A stretch of 64,000 nucleotides of DNA from positions 3,038,001 through 3,102,000 of the forward strand of contig OZ246887.1 in NCBI GenBank assembly GCA_965231765.1, written 5' to 3'. A program made the position numbers and the translations under genes. The stretch is from JAAXHF01 sp963665955. Lineage in GTDB: Bacteria; Desulfobacterota; Binatia; Bin18. The notes below the pieces were generated by a model. That model was given only the letters and a program-made list of their open reading frames with translations. It did not search any database and was not told the DNA's origin. The number at the start of each line of letters is the position of its first letter. Positions within the stretch are counted from its first letter, which is position 1. This document shows positions 41,423-49,960 of this stretch, in pieces.

Positions 41423-43177
41423 ATGGCGCATCGTCCAACGCTTATGGGCACGCGGGGCATGATTGCCAGCGAGCATTATCTTTCGGCCCAGGCTGGGTTT
41501 CGTATTTTACAAGCTGGAGGCAATGCATTTGATGCAGCTGTGGCGGCAACGCTTGCTGAAGGGGTTTTAAACCCCCACATGCATACGTTTGGCGGAGAGC
41601 TTTCGGCGCTGGTGTATGAGGCAGCAAACAAGAAAGTCTCTGCGATCAATGGCAATACCGTTGCCCCTCGGGCGGCGACCATTGAATGGTTCCAAAAAAA
41701 TGACATTCCTCTGATTCCGTTCAATGGCGTTGTCTCGGCTGGCCCGTGTGCGGCTCCCGATGCGCTGCTGACGGTCTTGCAACGCTTTGGCACGCTGAGC
41801 TTTATGCAAGTTGTTGAGCCAGCCTTGGAGCTTGCCGAGGGTGGCTTTCCCCTGCATGCCGCACTGCGTGGACCTGCTCCAGCCTATATGTCGGTTGACT
41901 TCTCTATCGCCGGGAATGCCAAACATTTTCAGAAAAAGTGGCCCTCTTCGGCTCAGGTTTATCTGCCCGGTGGGAGACTCCCGGATGTCGGAGAAGTGTT
42001 AAAAAATCCTGACCTCGGACGCACGTTTCGCCGCTTGATGGACGCAGAACAGCACGCCCAAGGACAGGGCCGTGCATCTGGTTTGGCCGCGGCCCGCGAC
42101 GCTTTTTACAAAGGAGAGATTGCGCAGATTATTGAAGAGCACACCAAGGCTCATGGGGGACTCGTGACCGCTCAAGATTTGGCGGAGTTTCGGATTAAAA
42201 TAGAAGAGCCTGTCTCGTATACTTATCGGGGCTACGATGTGTACAAATGTGGCCCGTGGAGTCAGGGGCCGGTGTTCCTGCAACAATTAGCCATATTGGA
42301 AGGCTACGATCTCAAGAGCCTGGGCCATAATAGCGCTGACTACATCCATACAATCGCCGAAACAATGAAACTCGCTTTTGCTGACCGCGAGCAATATTAT
42401 GGCGATCCGAAATTTGTGGATGTGCCCATGGCGACACTGATATCCAAAGAGTACGCTGCCCAGCGGCGGATCTTGCTCGACCCGCAGCATGCCTCGCATG
42501 ACCAACGGCCTGGCAACCCGCATACTGGGGTGGCTTTGCTTGAAGGGGAAGAGGTTTTTGCGGCGCGTAATTGGGGACCTGGAACGGTGTACGTGACGGT
42601 CGTCGATACAGAGCGCAATATGGCTTCGTTCACCCCAAGTGGCGCTTGGATTCCATCTTCTCCAGTGATTGATGGCCTCGGCTTTCCTCTCGGGACTCGG
42701 GTACAAACATTTTTCCTCGATCCTCGCCATCCAAATGCTTTAGTCCCTGGCAAACAGCCCCGGACAACACTGACGCCCAGTCTGGTGCTCCGCAATGGCG
42801 AGCCGTGTATGGTGTTCGGCACACCCGGCGGTGATCAGCAAGATCAATGGACCTTGCAGTTTTTCTTGAACGTGGTCGACTTTGGCATGGAAGTCCAGGA
42901 CGCGATTGAAGCCCCGCGCTTCTCGTCTGCCCATTTTCCATCCAGTTTCTTTCCCCACAATTCTGTGCCTGGCCTGCTGCGTATGGAAGGACGCATCCCC
43001 ACCGAAGTCCGCCAAGAACTGGAAGCTCGGGGGCATACGATTGAAGTCAAGGAAGACTGGAGCGAAGGGGACGTGCTGGGAATTTGTGTTGATCTTGAGC
43101 ACGGGATTGTCAAAGGCGGTGCGGACATACGCGGCGAGCAGAGCAAGCGTATGCCATCGTACGCGGTTGGCTGGTAA
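41423..43177 (+). CDS. Gamma-glutamyltransferase-like Ntn hydrolase
   Basis: A 584-residue enzyme of the gamma-glutamyltransferase family. GILQAGGNAFDAAVAA-type sequence opens it (here RILQAGGNAFDAAVAATLAE) and GGDQQDQWTLQFFLNVVDFG lies near the end. The self-cleavage threonine is expected at T388 in GPGTVYVTVVD, where the usual TTHxSVVD has T-V-Y-V-T. There is no signal peptide, unlike the periplasmic GGT of enterobacteria, so it is probably cytoplasmic and perhaps acts as an acylase. The sulfite-oxidase-like gene starts 15 bases after its end. Confidence 0.88.
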   Translation: MAHRPTLMGTRGMIASEHYLSAQAGFRILQAGGNAFDAAVAATLAEGVLNPHMHTFGGELSALVYEAANKKVSAINGNTVAPRAATIEWFQKNDIPLIPFNGVVSAGPCAAPDALLTVLQRFGTLSFMQVVEPALELAEGGFPLHAALRGPAPAYMSVDFSIAGNAKHFQKKWPSSAQVYLPGGRLPDVGEVLKNPDLGRTFRRLMDAEQHAQGQGRASGLAAARDAFYKGEIAQIIEEHTKAHGGLVTAQDLAEFRIKIEEPVSYTYRGYDVYKCGPWSQGPVFLQQLAILEGYDLKSLGHNSADYIHTIAETMKLAFADREQYYGDPKFVDVPMATLISKEYAAQRRILLDPQHASHDQRPGNPHTGVALLEGEEVFAARNWGPGTVYVTVVDTERNMASFTPSGAWIPSSPVIDGLGFPLGTRVQTFFLDPRHPNALVPGKQPRTTLTPSLVLRNGEPCMVFGTPGGDQQDQWTLQFFLNVVDFGMEVQDAIEAPRFSSAHFPSSFFPHNSVPGLLRMEGRIPTEVRQELEARGHTIEVKEDWSEGDVLGICVDLEHGIVKGGADIRGEQSKRMPSYAVGW

Positions 43178-43191
43178 GTGGAGCAAATCAC

Positions 43192-43797
43192 ATGGCACGA
43201 AATGCTGCGTACGATAGGAGTGGCCGGGTGCCGCCAGGACAATACGTTGTCGATAAATGGCCGGTCCTGAGCTACGGCGCCACTCCTCATACGCCTCTTG
43301 AAGACTGGGACTTTCGGCTCTTTGGACTCGTTGAAGAGCCAGTCCGGATCAATTATCAGCAGTTCTGCGCTTTACCCACAAGTCGGGTCGAGTCTGATTT
43401 TCACTGTGTCACGACGTGGTCTATGCTCGACAATACGTGGCAGGGCGTATTGGCGCACGACCTTGTCTCGCTGGTCCAACTCAAGCCGCAAGCCCGGTAT
43501 GTTATGATCCATGCAGAGGAGGGCTATACCGCTAATCTGTCGCTCGACGACTTCCTCCAAGACAGTGTATTGTTTGCCCACACCCATAATGGCCAGCAAA
43601 TAGACCCTGATCATGGCTGGCCTGTGCGCTTGATTGTTCCGCAGCTATATGGCTGGAAGAGTGCCAAATGGGTCCGTGGCGTTGAGTTTTTATCAGAAAA
43701 CGAACGTGGTTTCTGGGAGGTTCGTGGTTATCACATCCGGGGCAATTCATGGCTGCAGGAACGCTATAGTGATGAAGAGGAAGATTTTGAGGACTGA
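43192..43797 (+). CDS. Molybdopterin-dependent (sulfite-oxidase-fold) oxidoreductase
   Basis: A 201-residue protein with the SUOX-fold core. VESDFHCVTTWSM holds the cysteine that ligates molybdenum (C72), VMIHAEEGYTANL and HGWPVRLIVPQLYGWKSAKWV are the conserved cofactor-binding segments. It is close to the MsrP/YedY group in size but has no twin-arginine signal, so it should be cytoplasmic. It starts 15 bases after the gamma-glutamyltransferase stop and is likely co-transcribed with it. Substrate unknown. Confidence 0.85.
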   Translation: MARNAAYDRSGRVPPGQYVVDKWPVLSYGATPHTPLEDWDFRLFGLVEEPVRINYQQFCALPTSRVESDFHCVTTWSMLDNTWQGVLAHDLVSLVQLKPQARYVMIHAEEGYTANLSLDDFLQDSVLFAHTHNGQQIDPDHGWPVRLIVPQLYGWKSAKWVRGVEFLSENERGFWEVRGYHIRGNSWLQERYSDEEEDFED

Positions 43798-43915
43798 GGA
43801 GGACTGAGACTGTTCGTCTGTATCAATTCCTTTTTTCCACTTCCCGAAGTCGCTGAATACGCTAGGCTTTCCTCTTTACTAGGCACAGCCGTAGCAGACC
43901 GTTGTCCCTTCGTAT

Positions 43916-43947
43916 CTGAATGGACGTTCAGTCATTTTTTCTTGACA
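43916..43947 (+). promoter_or_regulatory. TetR-operator-like palindrome next to a -35 box
   Basis: CTGAATGGACGTTCAG at 43916-43931 is a near-perfect palindrome (one mismatch) of the type bound by TetR-family repressors of acyl-CoA or lipid genes. TTGACA at 43942-43947 follows 10 bases later and may be the -35 of the homoserine kinase gene, with weak TAAGCT 18 bases on. No TetR gene is seen in the window. Confidence 0.35.
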
Positions 43948-44038
43948 GACTGCTGCCCAGTAGAGTAAGCTGCGTCCAAGTAAATCCTCTCTGTATCGAT
44001 TCGGTATAAGAGAAAATAGGATACGTGAGGCTCTCTAC

Positions 44039-45052
44039 ATGGCGGTGTATACCGTCCTCAGACGAAAAACACTTGAAGCATTGACCAAAGCATATGGCCT
44101 GGGGGAACTATTTGCGTTCAGTGGTGTGCCAGCTGGGTCGGTGAATACCTACTACCGTTTGGAATCGAGTAAGGGCAACTTTTTTCTTAAGATCAACGAA
44201 GTGAAAAGTGAGGCAGAAGTACGCCAAGAGATTGATCTGTTAGCTTTTCTGCGCGCCCGTCGCATCCCGTGTCCCAAGCCTATTGCCGACAAAAACGGTC
44301 AACTTATCCGTGAGCGTAACGGGAAAGCGCTCTCCGTATATGCTGCTCTGTCTGGGAAAGAACGCACGAAGAGCGAAATCACGACTGAGCATTTACGAGC
44401 GGTAGGCAAAGTGCTTGCCTCTCTCCACCTCGCAGGTCAAGAGTATAAAGTCAGTCTTGAAAACCGGTTTAGTTTCGGACGAATTCGGGCCTTGTACCTG
44501 CATATGCGGGAAACTATGCCGTCCCATCTTAAACAGGTCAAACACACCCTGGACGATGAGCTTGCCCATCATGAAGAATACCTGGAAGAACGTCTGCCAA
44601 AGGGCATCGTCCACGGTGATATATTTGCCGATAATCTTCTCTTTCACGGCAAAAAGGTCGTTGGGCTGCTCGACTTTGAAGCGGCCTGCCAGGGGAAATT
44701 TATCACGGACTTGGCAACAGCAGTGAACGCGCTGTGTTTTACTGACGGTGAGTTTGAACTCGAACGTTTCAACGCTCTGGTGAGCGGATATCAGGATGTG
44801 AGAGCACTGTCTCTTGTAGAATGGGACGCGTTCCCAAATGAATTACGGTTTTCTGCCCTGCGTTTTACCGTCACCCGGCTGAAAGATTTCTATTTTCGCC
44901 CTACTGACCACGCAGTCCGGGTCCGCAAAGATTTCCACAATTTCCTTGACCGCCTGCGTGTCTTACGTCGTGAGCGCGCCGGTGGCATGGATAAACTCCT
45001 GCTGGCAATGGCGACCGGGTATGATTATCGCAAGTATCAGAAGGTGCCGTAA
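44039..45052 (+). CDS. thrB: Homoserine kinase type II (ThrB-like, APH fold)
   Basis: A 337-residue kinase of the aminoglycoside-phosphotransferase fold resembling type II homoserine kinase. AYGLGELFAFSGVPAGSVNTYY matches the ThrB2 start (YGLGEL...NTNY). The catalytic loop is IVHGDIFADNLLF and the metal aspartate lies in VGLLDFEAACQG. It would phosphorylate homoserine on the way to threonine. An aspartate-semialdehyde dehydrogenase of the same pathway lies at 61.8 kb, not linked as an operon. GTGAGG upstream is the probable ribosome site. Confidence 0.88.
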   Translation: MAVYTVLRRKTLEALTKAYGLGELFAFSGVPAGSVNTYYRLESSKGNFFLKINEVKSEAEVRQEIDLLAFLRARRIPCPKPIADKNGQLIRERNGKALSVYAALSGKERTKSEITTEHLRAVGKVLASLHLAGQEYKVSLENRFSFGRIRALYLHMRETMPSHLKQVKHTLDDELAHHEEYLEERLPKGIVHGDIFADNLLFHGKKVVGLLDFEAACQGKFITDLATAVNALCFTDGEFELERFNALVSGYQDVRALSLVEWDAFPNELRFSALRFTVTRLKDFYFRPTDHAVRVRKDFHNFLDRLRVLRRERAGGMDKLLLAMATGYDYRKYQKVP

Positions 45053-45101
45053 GAAGCTGTTGAAAAACTTCCAGGGCCAGCGACACGGATCCCTTTCTGC
45101 T

Positions 45102-45175
45102 CTCAGGTAGTAGACAAAAATTTCTGGGCAGACTACTCCTAGCAGCCAGAGAGTATCTGGATTCTACTACCCGAG
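45102..45175 (+). promoter_or_regulatory. Leader hairpin before the biotin carboxylase gene
   Basis: CTCAGGTAGTAGA at 45102-45114 pairs with TCTACTACCCGAG at 45163-45175 (12 of 13 positions). The right arm contains the GAGG that serves as ribosome site for the GTG start at 45185, so the stem could hide it. An internal GACTACTCC segment could pair alternatively with GGTAGTAG. This suggests translational control of the carboxylase, but only the pairing is seen, not a known riboswitch class. Confidence 0.35.
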
Positions 45176-45184
45176 GCACATATC

Positions 45185-46681
45185 GTGTTCAAAAAGATCT
45201 TGATTGCCAATCGTGGAGAAATTGCCTCCCGCGTGGCTCGCACATGCCAGGAGATGGGCATTGCCACAGTAGCTGTGTATTCCGAGGCTGATCTGTCCTC
45301 TCCGCACTTACATACTGCTGACGAAGCGGTGTGTATCGGGCCAGCCCAAGCCAGCGAAAGCTATCTCAATGTAGAGGCGGTTCTTGCCGCAGCTCAGCAA
45401 ACCGGGGCGGAAGCCATTCATCCGGGCTATGGATTTTTGTCAGAAAGTGCCGCGTTTGCTCAAAGTGTCCAGACAGCTGGACTCACTTTTATCGGTCCTT
45501 CGGCCGAGTCTTTGTCTTCTGTCGGCAATAAAATCTTTGCCCGGCAAACGGTGTCCAAGCTTGGCGTTCCGGTGATTCCTGCCTTAGAAGAGCCGTCTAC
45601 TGATCCGGCGGTCTTACGCGAACAGGTCAAAGCGCTAGGCTATCCTCTCCTGATTAAGGCCGCAGCAGGCGGCGGTGGCAAAGGCATGCGGATTGTCAGA
45701 AAAGAAGACGATCTGATCGATGCTGTGGCGGCAGCCCAGCGCGAGGCAGTAGCGGCCTTCGCCGAGGGCACGGTATATATCGAGCGTTACCTGGAAGAAC
45801 CCCACCATGTTGAAGTCCAACTGCTTGGCGATCACCATGGAACCCTCGTCCACTTAGGAGAGCGTGAATGCTCTATTCAGCGCCGGTATCAAAAGATCTT
45901 GGAAGAAACCCCCTCGCCTAACATCTCTGAGCCGCTGCGTTCCGAGATGACACAGGCTGCGCTCAGCGTGGCCCGTGCAGCAGGCTATTATAATGCGGGC
46001 ACGGTCGAGTTCATTGTCGATAATCAGGGCCATTTTTACTTCCTTGAAGTGAATGCTCGGTTGCAGGTCGAGCACCCCATTTCCGAATGGGTGACCGGTC
46101 TTGATCTGGTCCGCGAGCAAATTCGGATCGCGGCTGGCGAGCCACTCGGTTTCAGTCAGGACGATGTGCACAACCAAGGTCATGCCTTTGAGTGCCGCTT
46201 GTATGCTGAAGATCCAGCCAAGGGTTTTTTGCCTGCACCGGGCAAAGTCCTGGCCTGGAATGCGCCTACCGGTCCTGGCGTTCGGGTTGATGCTGGTGTT
46301 GAACTACAGACCGAGGTCTCGGTGTATTACGACCCGCTCATTGCCAAACTCTCGACATGGGGACAAGACCGCGAGCAGGCTCGCCGACGTATGGAAGCTG
46401 CCCTGCGCCAATGTGTTGTCCTGGGTCCGACGACAAATGGTCCATTTCTTTTGGATCTTTTGTCTCATCCAGCATTTATTGCTGGACAGACCCACACCGG
46501 TTTTCTCAGCCAGCATTTCCCGGACTGGCACTCACATACTGAGCATCTCCCGCTAGCTGCCTTGGCTGCCGCCCTGGGTCAAACCCATCGCAGTCAGTCT
46601 GCTCAGACTGATGCGGCAGCAGATAGAACAACTGCGCTCACCCCGTGGAACCAGCTCGGCGGCTGGCGAGGGGGAGAGTAG
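45185..46681 (+). CDS. Biotin carboxylase
   Basis: A 498-residue ATP-grasp biotin carboxylase. FKKILIANRGEIASRVARTC opens the PreATP-grasp domain. The glycine-rich loop is KAAAGGGGKGMRIV, and HLGERECSIQRRYQKILEE and EVNARLQVEHPISEWVTG are catalytic signatures. Its start is GTG with GAGG upstream. It carries about 45 residues more than a typical AccC, mostly at the C-terminus (HTEHLPLAALAAALGQTHRS). The partner BCCP follows at once. No carboxyltransferase subunit is present in the window, so it may serve acetyl-, propionyl- or methylcrotonyl-type carboxylation with distant partners. Confidence 0.93.
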   Translation: MFKKILIANRGEIASRVARTCQEMGIATVAVYSEADLSSPHLHTADEAVCIGPAQASESYLNVEAVLAAAQQTGAEAIHPGYGFLSESAAFAQSVQTAGLTFIGPSAESLSSVGNKIFARQTVSKLGVPVIPALEEPSTDPAVLREQVKALGYPLLIKAAAGGGGKGMRIVRKEDDLIDAVAAAQREAVAAFAEGTVYIERYLEEPHHVEVQLLGDHHGTLVHLGERECSIQRRYQKILEETPSPNISEPLRSEMTQAALSVARAAGYYNAGTVEFIVDNQGHFYFLEVNARLQVEHPISEWVTGLDLVREQIRIAAGEPLGFSQDDVHNQGHAFECRLYAEDPAKGFLPAPGKVLAWNAPTGPGVRVDAGVELQTEVSVYYDPLIAKLSTWGQDREQARRRMEAALRQCVVLGPTTNGPFLLDLLSHPAFIAGQTHTGFLSQHFPDWHSHTEHLPLAALAAALGQTHRSQSAQTDAAADRTTALTPWNQLGGWRGGE

Positions 46682-46689
46682 AAACGCTG

Positions 46690-47229
46690 ATGAAAACAAC
46701 GTTGTATGCTGCTGGAGAAGCGCTTGCCTTGGAGTATACCCAGAACGGGGATAGGTGGGACTTTACGCTCAACGGGCAATCAGCACAAACTGAACAGCTT
46801 GGGCACACAGGCCAGGTCCAGCTGCTCTCTGCGCGAGGCGGCACCCTGACCCTGCTTGTTGATGGACGACCTGTCCAGGCACATATTGTCCAGGACGGGG
46901 CGCGGGTATTGGTCGCTCTTGCAGGCGAAGTCTACGAATTCACAACAGCCCAAGCAAGGAAAGGTCGCAAACGCACAGGCGAATCAGGTGGTTGGGATCC
47001 GGAGATTGTGTCCCCAATGCCAGGCAAGATTCTCGAAGTCCGAGTCGCCGAAGGCGACGAGGTCGAAGCCGCCCAGACCCTCATCCTGCTGGAAGCCATG
47101 AAAATGGAAAATGCTTTGGCCAGTGAAGGCAAGGCCAAGGTCAAGAAGATTCATGTTGCAGCAGGAGATCTGGTGGAGCTTGGGCAGGTGTTGATTGAGT
47201 TGGGAGCGGTTCAAGGTCCTGAGGACTGA
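46690..47229 (+). CDS. Biotin carboxyl carrier protein
   Basis: A 179-residue biotin carrier. The C-terminal biotinyl domain has the lipoyl-like fold and the lysine site EAMKMEN (K138). Residues 1-90 form a divergent beta-domain (LEYTQNGDRWDFTLNGQSA). Its ATG at 46690 lies 8 bases after the carboxylase stop; a longer in-frame start at 46645 would overlap it. This layout resembles acyl-CoA carboxylase alpha-subunit modules that are fused in other bacteria, here as two proteins. Confidence 0.9.
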   Translation: MKTTLYAAGEALALEYTQNGDRWDFTLNGQSAQTEQLGHTGQVQLLSARGGTLTLLVDGRPVQAHIVQDGARVLVALAGEVYEFTTAQARKGRKRTGESGGWDPEIVSPMPGKILEVRVAEGDEVEAAQTLILLEAMKMENALASEGKAKVKKIHVAAGDLVELGQVLIELGAVQGPED

Positions 47230-48147
47230 TTATCCCAACTGTGAACCCACCTCAAACCCACTCTGCTGAGCCACCTCTGCCGCCGCGACCTTCTTGCCTT
47301 CCCCGCGCATTTTTCTGGCCACGATCGTGCCGCCTGGGGCAGCGATACTCACCGTTTCTTCACCAATTGCAACGACTTGACCAGCCGGCGTCTGATCACT
47401 CGTCGGCTGCAAACGGCAATCATAGAGGCGGATCATTTTTCCCTGCCATGCCGTGTAGGCTCCAGGCTGTGGGTCACAGCCCCGGATCCGATTGTAGACG
47501 TGCTGAGCAGATTGAGACCAGTCGATCTTCCCATGTTCGTTTTCACACGGCGGGTCATAGTTGGCTTGGGATTCGTCTTGGACAATACGGGGCGGATTGC
47601 CAGCCGCAATCAGGTCCACCGACTCAGCAATCGCATCAACTCCGAGCGAGAAGATACTATTAAAATAGAGCGTGCCCGTGGTAGCGTCGGGATCAACGTC
47701 GACTTCTTTTTGTAACAGAATCGGTCCAGTGTCGATGCCTTCGTCAACCCAGAATAAGGTCAAACCCGTCTTGGTTTCGCCATTGATCAACGCCCAGTTC
47801 ATGGCACTCCGGCCACGATACTTGGGCAGCAACGAGGGGTGAAAGCAGATACTGCCCCATTTCGGTGTGTTAAAGACAGACTCGGGAACAATCTGGGTCA
47901 CAAAGGCCAAGATCGCCAGATCGGCATTCAGCTCCTTAAATTTTTGTAGAACCTGTGGGTCTCTTTTCATTGATTTGTGTTGATGGACGGGAATACCCAG
48001 ATCAATCGCCTTTTGTTTGACCGGATCGAATCTCCCCTCTACCGCATCTGGTGGACAAAAGACGGCGACGACTTCTTCGCCTTTTTCAACTAATTTCTCA
48101 AGCGTTTTTTCAGCAAACGCGGCTTGGCCAATCAAGATAATACGCAT
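47230..48147 (-). CDS. 10-formyl-THF hydrolase-like / formyltransferase-fold protein
   Basis: A 305-residue protein with the formyltransferase fold and a C-terminal FMT-like domain. The active-site segment is CFHPSLLPKYRGRSAMNW followed by VDEGIDTGPILL, giving His and Asp in position but Cys where methionyl-tRNA formyltransferase has Asn. That pattern (xxHPSLLP) is that of the hydrolase domain of 10-formyltetrahydrofolate dehydrogenase. It could release or transfer a formyl group from 10-formyl-THF. AGGGGGAG precedes the start. It is the second gene of an operon behind N-formylglutamate amidohydrolase, 42 bases away. Confidence 0.82.
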   Translation of the reverse strand: MRIILIGQAAFAEKTLEKLVEKGEEVVAVFCPPDAVEGRFDPVKQKAIDLGIPVHQHKSMKRDPQVLQKFKELNADLAILAFVTQIVPESVFNTPKWGSICFHPSLLPKYRGRSAMNWALINGETKTGLTLFWVDEGIDTGPILLQKEVDVDPDATTGTLYFNSIFSLGVDAIAESVDLIAAGNPPRIVQDESQANYDPPCENEHGKIDWSQSAQHVYNRIRGCDPQPGAYTAWQGKMIRLYDCRLQPTSDQTPAGQVVAIGEETVSIAAPGGTIVARKMRGEGKKVAAAEVAQQSGFEVGSQLG

Positions 48148-48189
48148 GATCTCCCCCTTTTCCCTAGTTCTCTGTGGTGCGCAGTGATT

Positions 48190-48948
48190 CTACTGTGAAA
48201 ATAGCGCTGTGCACACCTGGCTGATTGTTTTGCCCATTCTGACAATCTCGTCTGGACGAGTGAGCAGACTATTATTCATTTCCAGCTCCAGGTACACAAG
48301 CCGATGCCGATCGCCGTGGCTCCGGGCGCTGAAAATCAGTCCATCATACCCGGAGTAGGGCTCATTATGGCGCACCCGATAGCCCCCCTCGTCCTGGAGC
48401 CGCTGCCCAAGCTCTTCAGCCAGCTCAGCGTAGCGATCAAACAGGATTCCAATATCAAAAGACCTTTCTTGCGGCTTGTCTTGGCCCTTCATCGCAGGGG
48501 TAAAGCTGTGCATGCTGAGGAGTCGGACAGTGTCGGTTCCTTCTTGCGTCACCAGCTGCTCAATCACCCGATCAATAGCCGCATGATAGGGATAGTAGAA
48601 CTGTGACAGACGCTTGTGACGTTCGGTTGCGGAGATATTTGCATTGCCTGGAATAATCGTTCCATCGCTCTCTTTCATAATTAAATCATGATCCTGCAAA
48701 TCACGGTTACAGTCGATCAATAGGCGCGAATAGCCCGAGCAAACAGCCGGAGCGTCTAAAGTCTGAGCAACGATTTCGACCACCGCCCGGGCACCGATAT
48801 CCCAGCCAATATGGCGGCGCAACTCCTCCTCATTGACGCCAAGATTATCGTACTCAGCAGGGAGATCATGCGAGGCATGTTCACAGGTGAGGATAAGTGG
48901 AAATTGCCCATTTGGATTGATAATGTCAAAAACTGTTTCAGCGCCCAT
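48190..48948 (-). CDS. N-formylglutamate amidohydrolase-like protein
   Basis: A 252-residue member of the N-formylglutamate amidohydrolase family. FPLILTCEHASHDLPAEYDN carries the zinc-binding EH near the start, HIGWDIGARAVVEI and SRLLIDCNRDLQDHDLI are conserved segments, and RLLSMHSFTPAMKG and YSGYDGLIFSARSHG lie in the C-terminal half. In histidine degradation HutG hydrolyses N-formylglutamate to formate and glutamate, but no hut genes are nearby. The start is 48948 behind GGAGAA. It is co-oriented with the formyl-THF hydrolase-like gene downstream, suggesting one formyl-group pathway. Confidence 0.85.
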   Translation of the reverse strand: MGAETVFDIINPNGQFPLILTCEHASHDLPAEYDNLGVNEEELRRHIGWDIGARAVVEIVAQTLDAPAVCSGYSRLLIDCNRDLQDHDLIMKESDGTIIPGNANISATERHKRLSQFYYPYHAAIDRVIEQLVTQEGTDTVRLLSMHSFTPAMKGQDKPQERSFDIGILFDRYAELAEELGQRLQDEGGYRVRHNEPYSGYDGLIFSARSHGDRHRLVYLELEMNNSLLTRPDEIVRMGKTISQVCTALFSQ

Positions 48949-49007
48949 CGTGTTTCTCCGTATTTCTCTTGAGTCTGTCAACTTGGCTGTCTAAAAATAG
49001 AACCGTG

Positions 49008-49037
49008 TTGACAAACGGAAACAAGATCCATTAGATT
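49008..49037 (+). promoter_or_regulatory. Candidate sigma-70 promoter of the IclR gene
   Basis: TTGACA at 49008-49013 is followed by TAGATT at 49032-49037 with an 18-base spacer (four of six -10 positions). It lies 38 bases before the ATG of the IclR regulator gene, which also has a strong AGGAGGGAGG ribosome site. No promoter was tested; the match is by eye. Confidence 0.5.
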
Positions 49038-49074
49038 AGAACGTCTTTTGGCTATTTACGAGGAGGGAGGAAGC

Positions 49075-49857
49075 ATGGTTCGCCGCGAGAAAAGTAATTA
49101 CATCATCCAGGCTGTGGCCCATGCCCTGGATGTGCTGGAACAGTTCCACAGAGACGGGGAACTGGGCGTGACCGAGCTGAGCAAACGGCTCAAACTCCAT
49201 AAGAACAATGTTTTCCGCATTCTGGCAACCTTGGAGTCGCGTGGATATATAGAACAGAATCGCTCGACTGAGAACTACCGTTTGGGAACAAAATGCCTCC
49301 AGCTAGGACAAACGTATATTCAGCACATGGGACTGCTGCAACAGGCGCAGCCAATTATGGGCGAAGTCGTTCAATCGTGCCGTGAAAGTACCTATGTTGC
49401 TGTCATGCGCAAGGGGCAAGTCGTCCCGCTTGAGATGGTTGAGCCGGATCAACCCATTCGAATTGTCTCGCACGTAGGCGAAAACCTCCCTCTGCATTGT
49501 ACAGCGGTCGGGAAAGTCCATCTGGCGTTTGAACCGGCTGAAGAAGTACAGCGCGCCTTGCCGGATATTCTCACTTCTCACACTCAACGGACGATTACAG
49601 ATCGCCACGTGCTGATTGAACAGCTGGGCACAATTGCCAGGAGTGGATACGCCGTTGATAACGGAGAATATTTGCCCGATGTGCGTACTGTCGCGGTTCC
49701 GATTAAAGACTATACCCGCACGGTTGTTGGCAGCTTAGCGGTCAGTGGACCAGCCTACCGTATCCCACCCGAGCGAGTGGAACATGAAATTATTCCGCTG
49801 GCGGTCAAAGCTGGTCACGAGTTGTCAAGCCGCTTAGGCTATAATGCCCAAGTATAA
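49075..49857 (+). CDS. IclR-family transcriptional regulator
   Basis: A 260-residue regulator. The N-terminal winged helix-turn-helix is AVAHALDVLEQFHRDGELGV then RLKLHKNNVFRILATLESRG. The C-terminal IclR effector domain contains GLLQQAQPIMGEVVQSCRES, LPLHCTAVGKVHLAF and YAVDNGEYLPDVRTVAVPIK. Such regulators respond to aromatic or short organic acids. It is followed by a clear terminator and then etfBA. Its target genes may be the divergent formyl operon or etf, but there is no direct evidence. Confidence 0.93.
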   Translation: MVRREKSNYIIQAVAHALDVLEQFHRDGELGVTELSKRLKLHKNNVFRILATLESRGYIEQNRSTENYRLGTKCLQLGQTYIQHMGLLQQAQPIMGEVVQSCRESTYVAVMRKGQVVPLEMVEPDQPIRIVSHVGENLPLHCTAVGKVHLAFEPAEEVQRALPDILTSHTQRTITDRHVLIEQLGTIARSGYAVDNGEYLPDVRTVAVPIKDYTRTVVGSLAVSGPAYRIPPERVEHEIIPLAVKAGHELSSRLGYNAQV

Positions 49858-49896
49858 TACTGTAATGGTTGGTGGAGAAAACACTTCTCTAGTAGG

Positions 49897-49926
49897 GGGC
49901 AGCTGTGTGTGGCTGCCCTTCTTTTT
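49897..49926 (+). terminator. Intrinsic terminator after the IclR gene
   Basis: GGGCAGC at 49897-49903 pairs with GCTGCCC at 49912-49918 around an 8-base loop, followed by TTCTTTTT. It lies 40 bases past the IclR stop and before etfB, isolating the two transcripts. Confidence 0.8.
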
Positions 49927-49960
49927 TATTCTCTAATATTACGAATAGGAGGAAAGGTCC

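Noticed and set aside
45056..45080. GTTGAAAAACTT near 45060 and TTTTTCAACAACT near 16264 as ends of an insertion sequence
   Set aside because: The match is short and without a transposase or target duplication.
47230..48147. Annotation as methionyl-tRNA formyltransferase (fmt)
   Set aside because: The active-site Asn before the His is Cys, and the HPSLLP pattern fits the formyl-THF hydrolase domain better. No def gene is adjacent.
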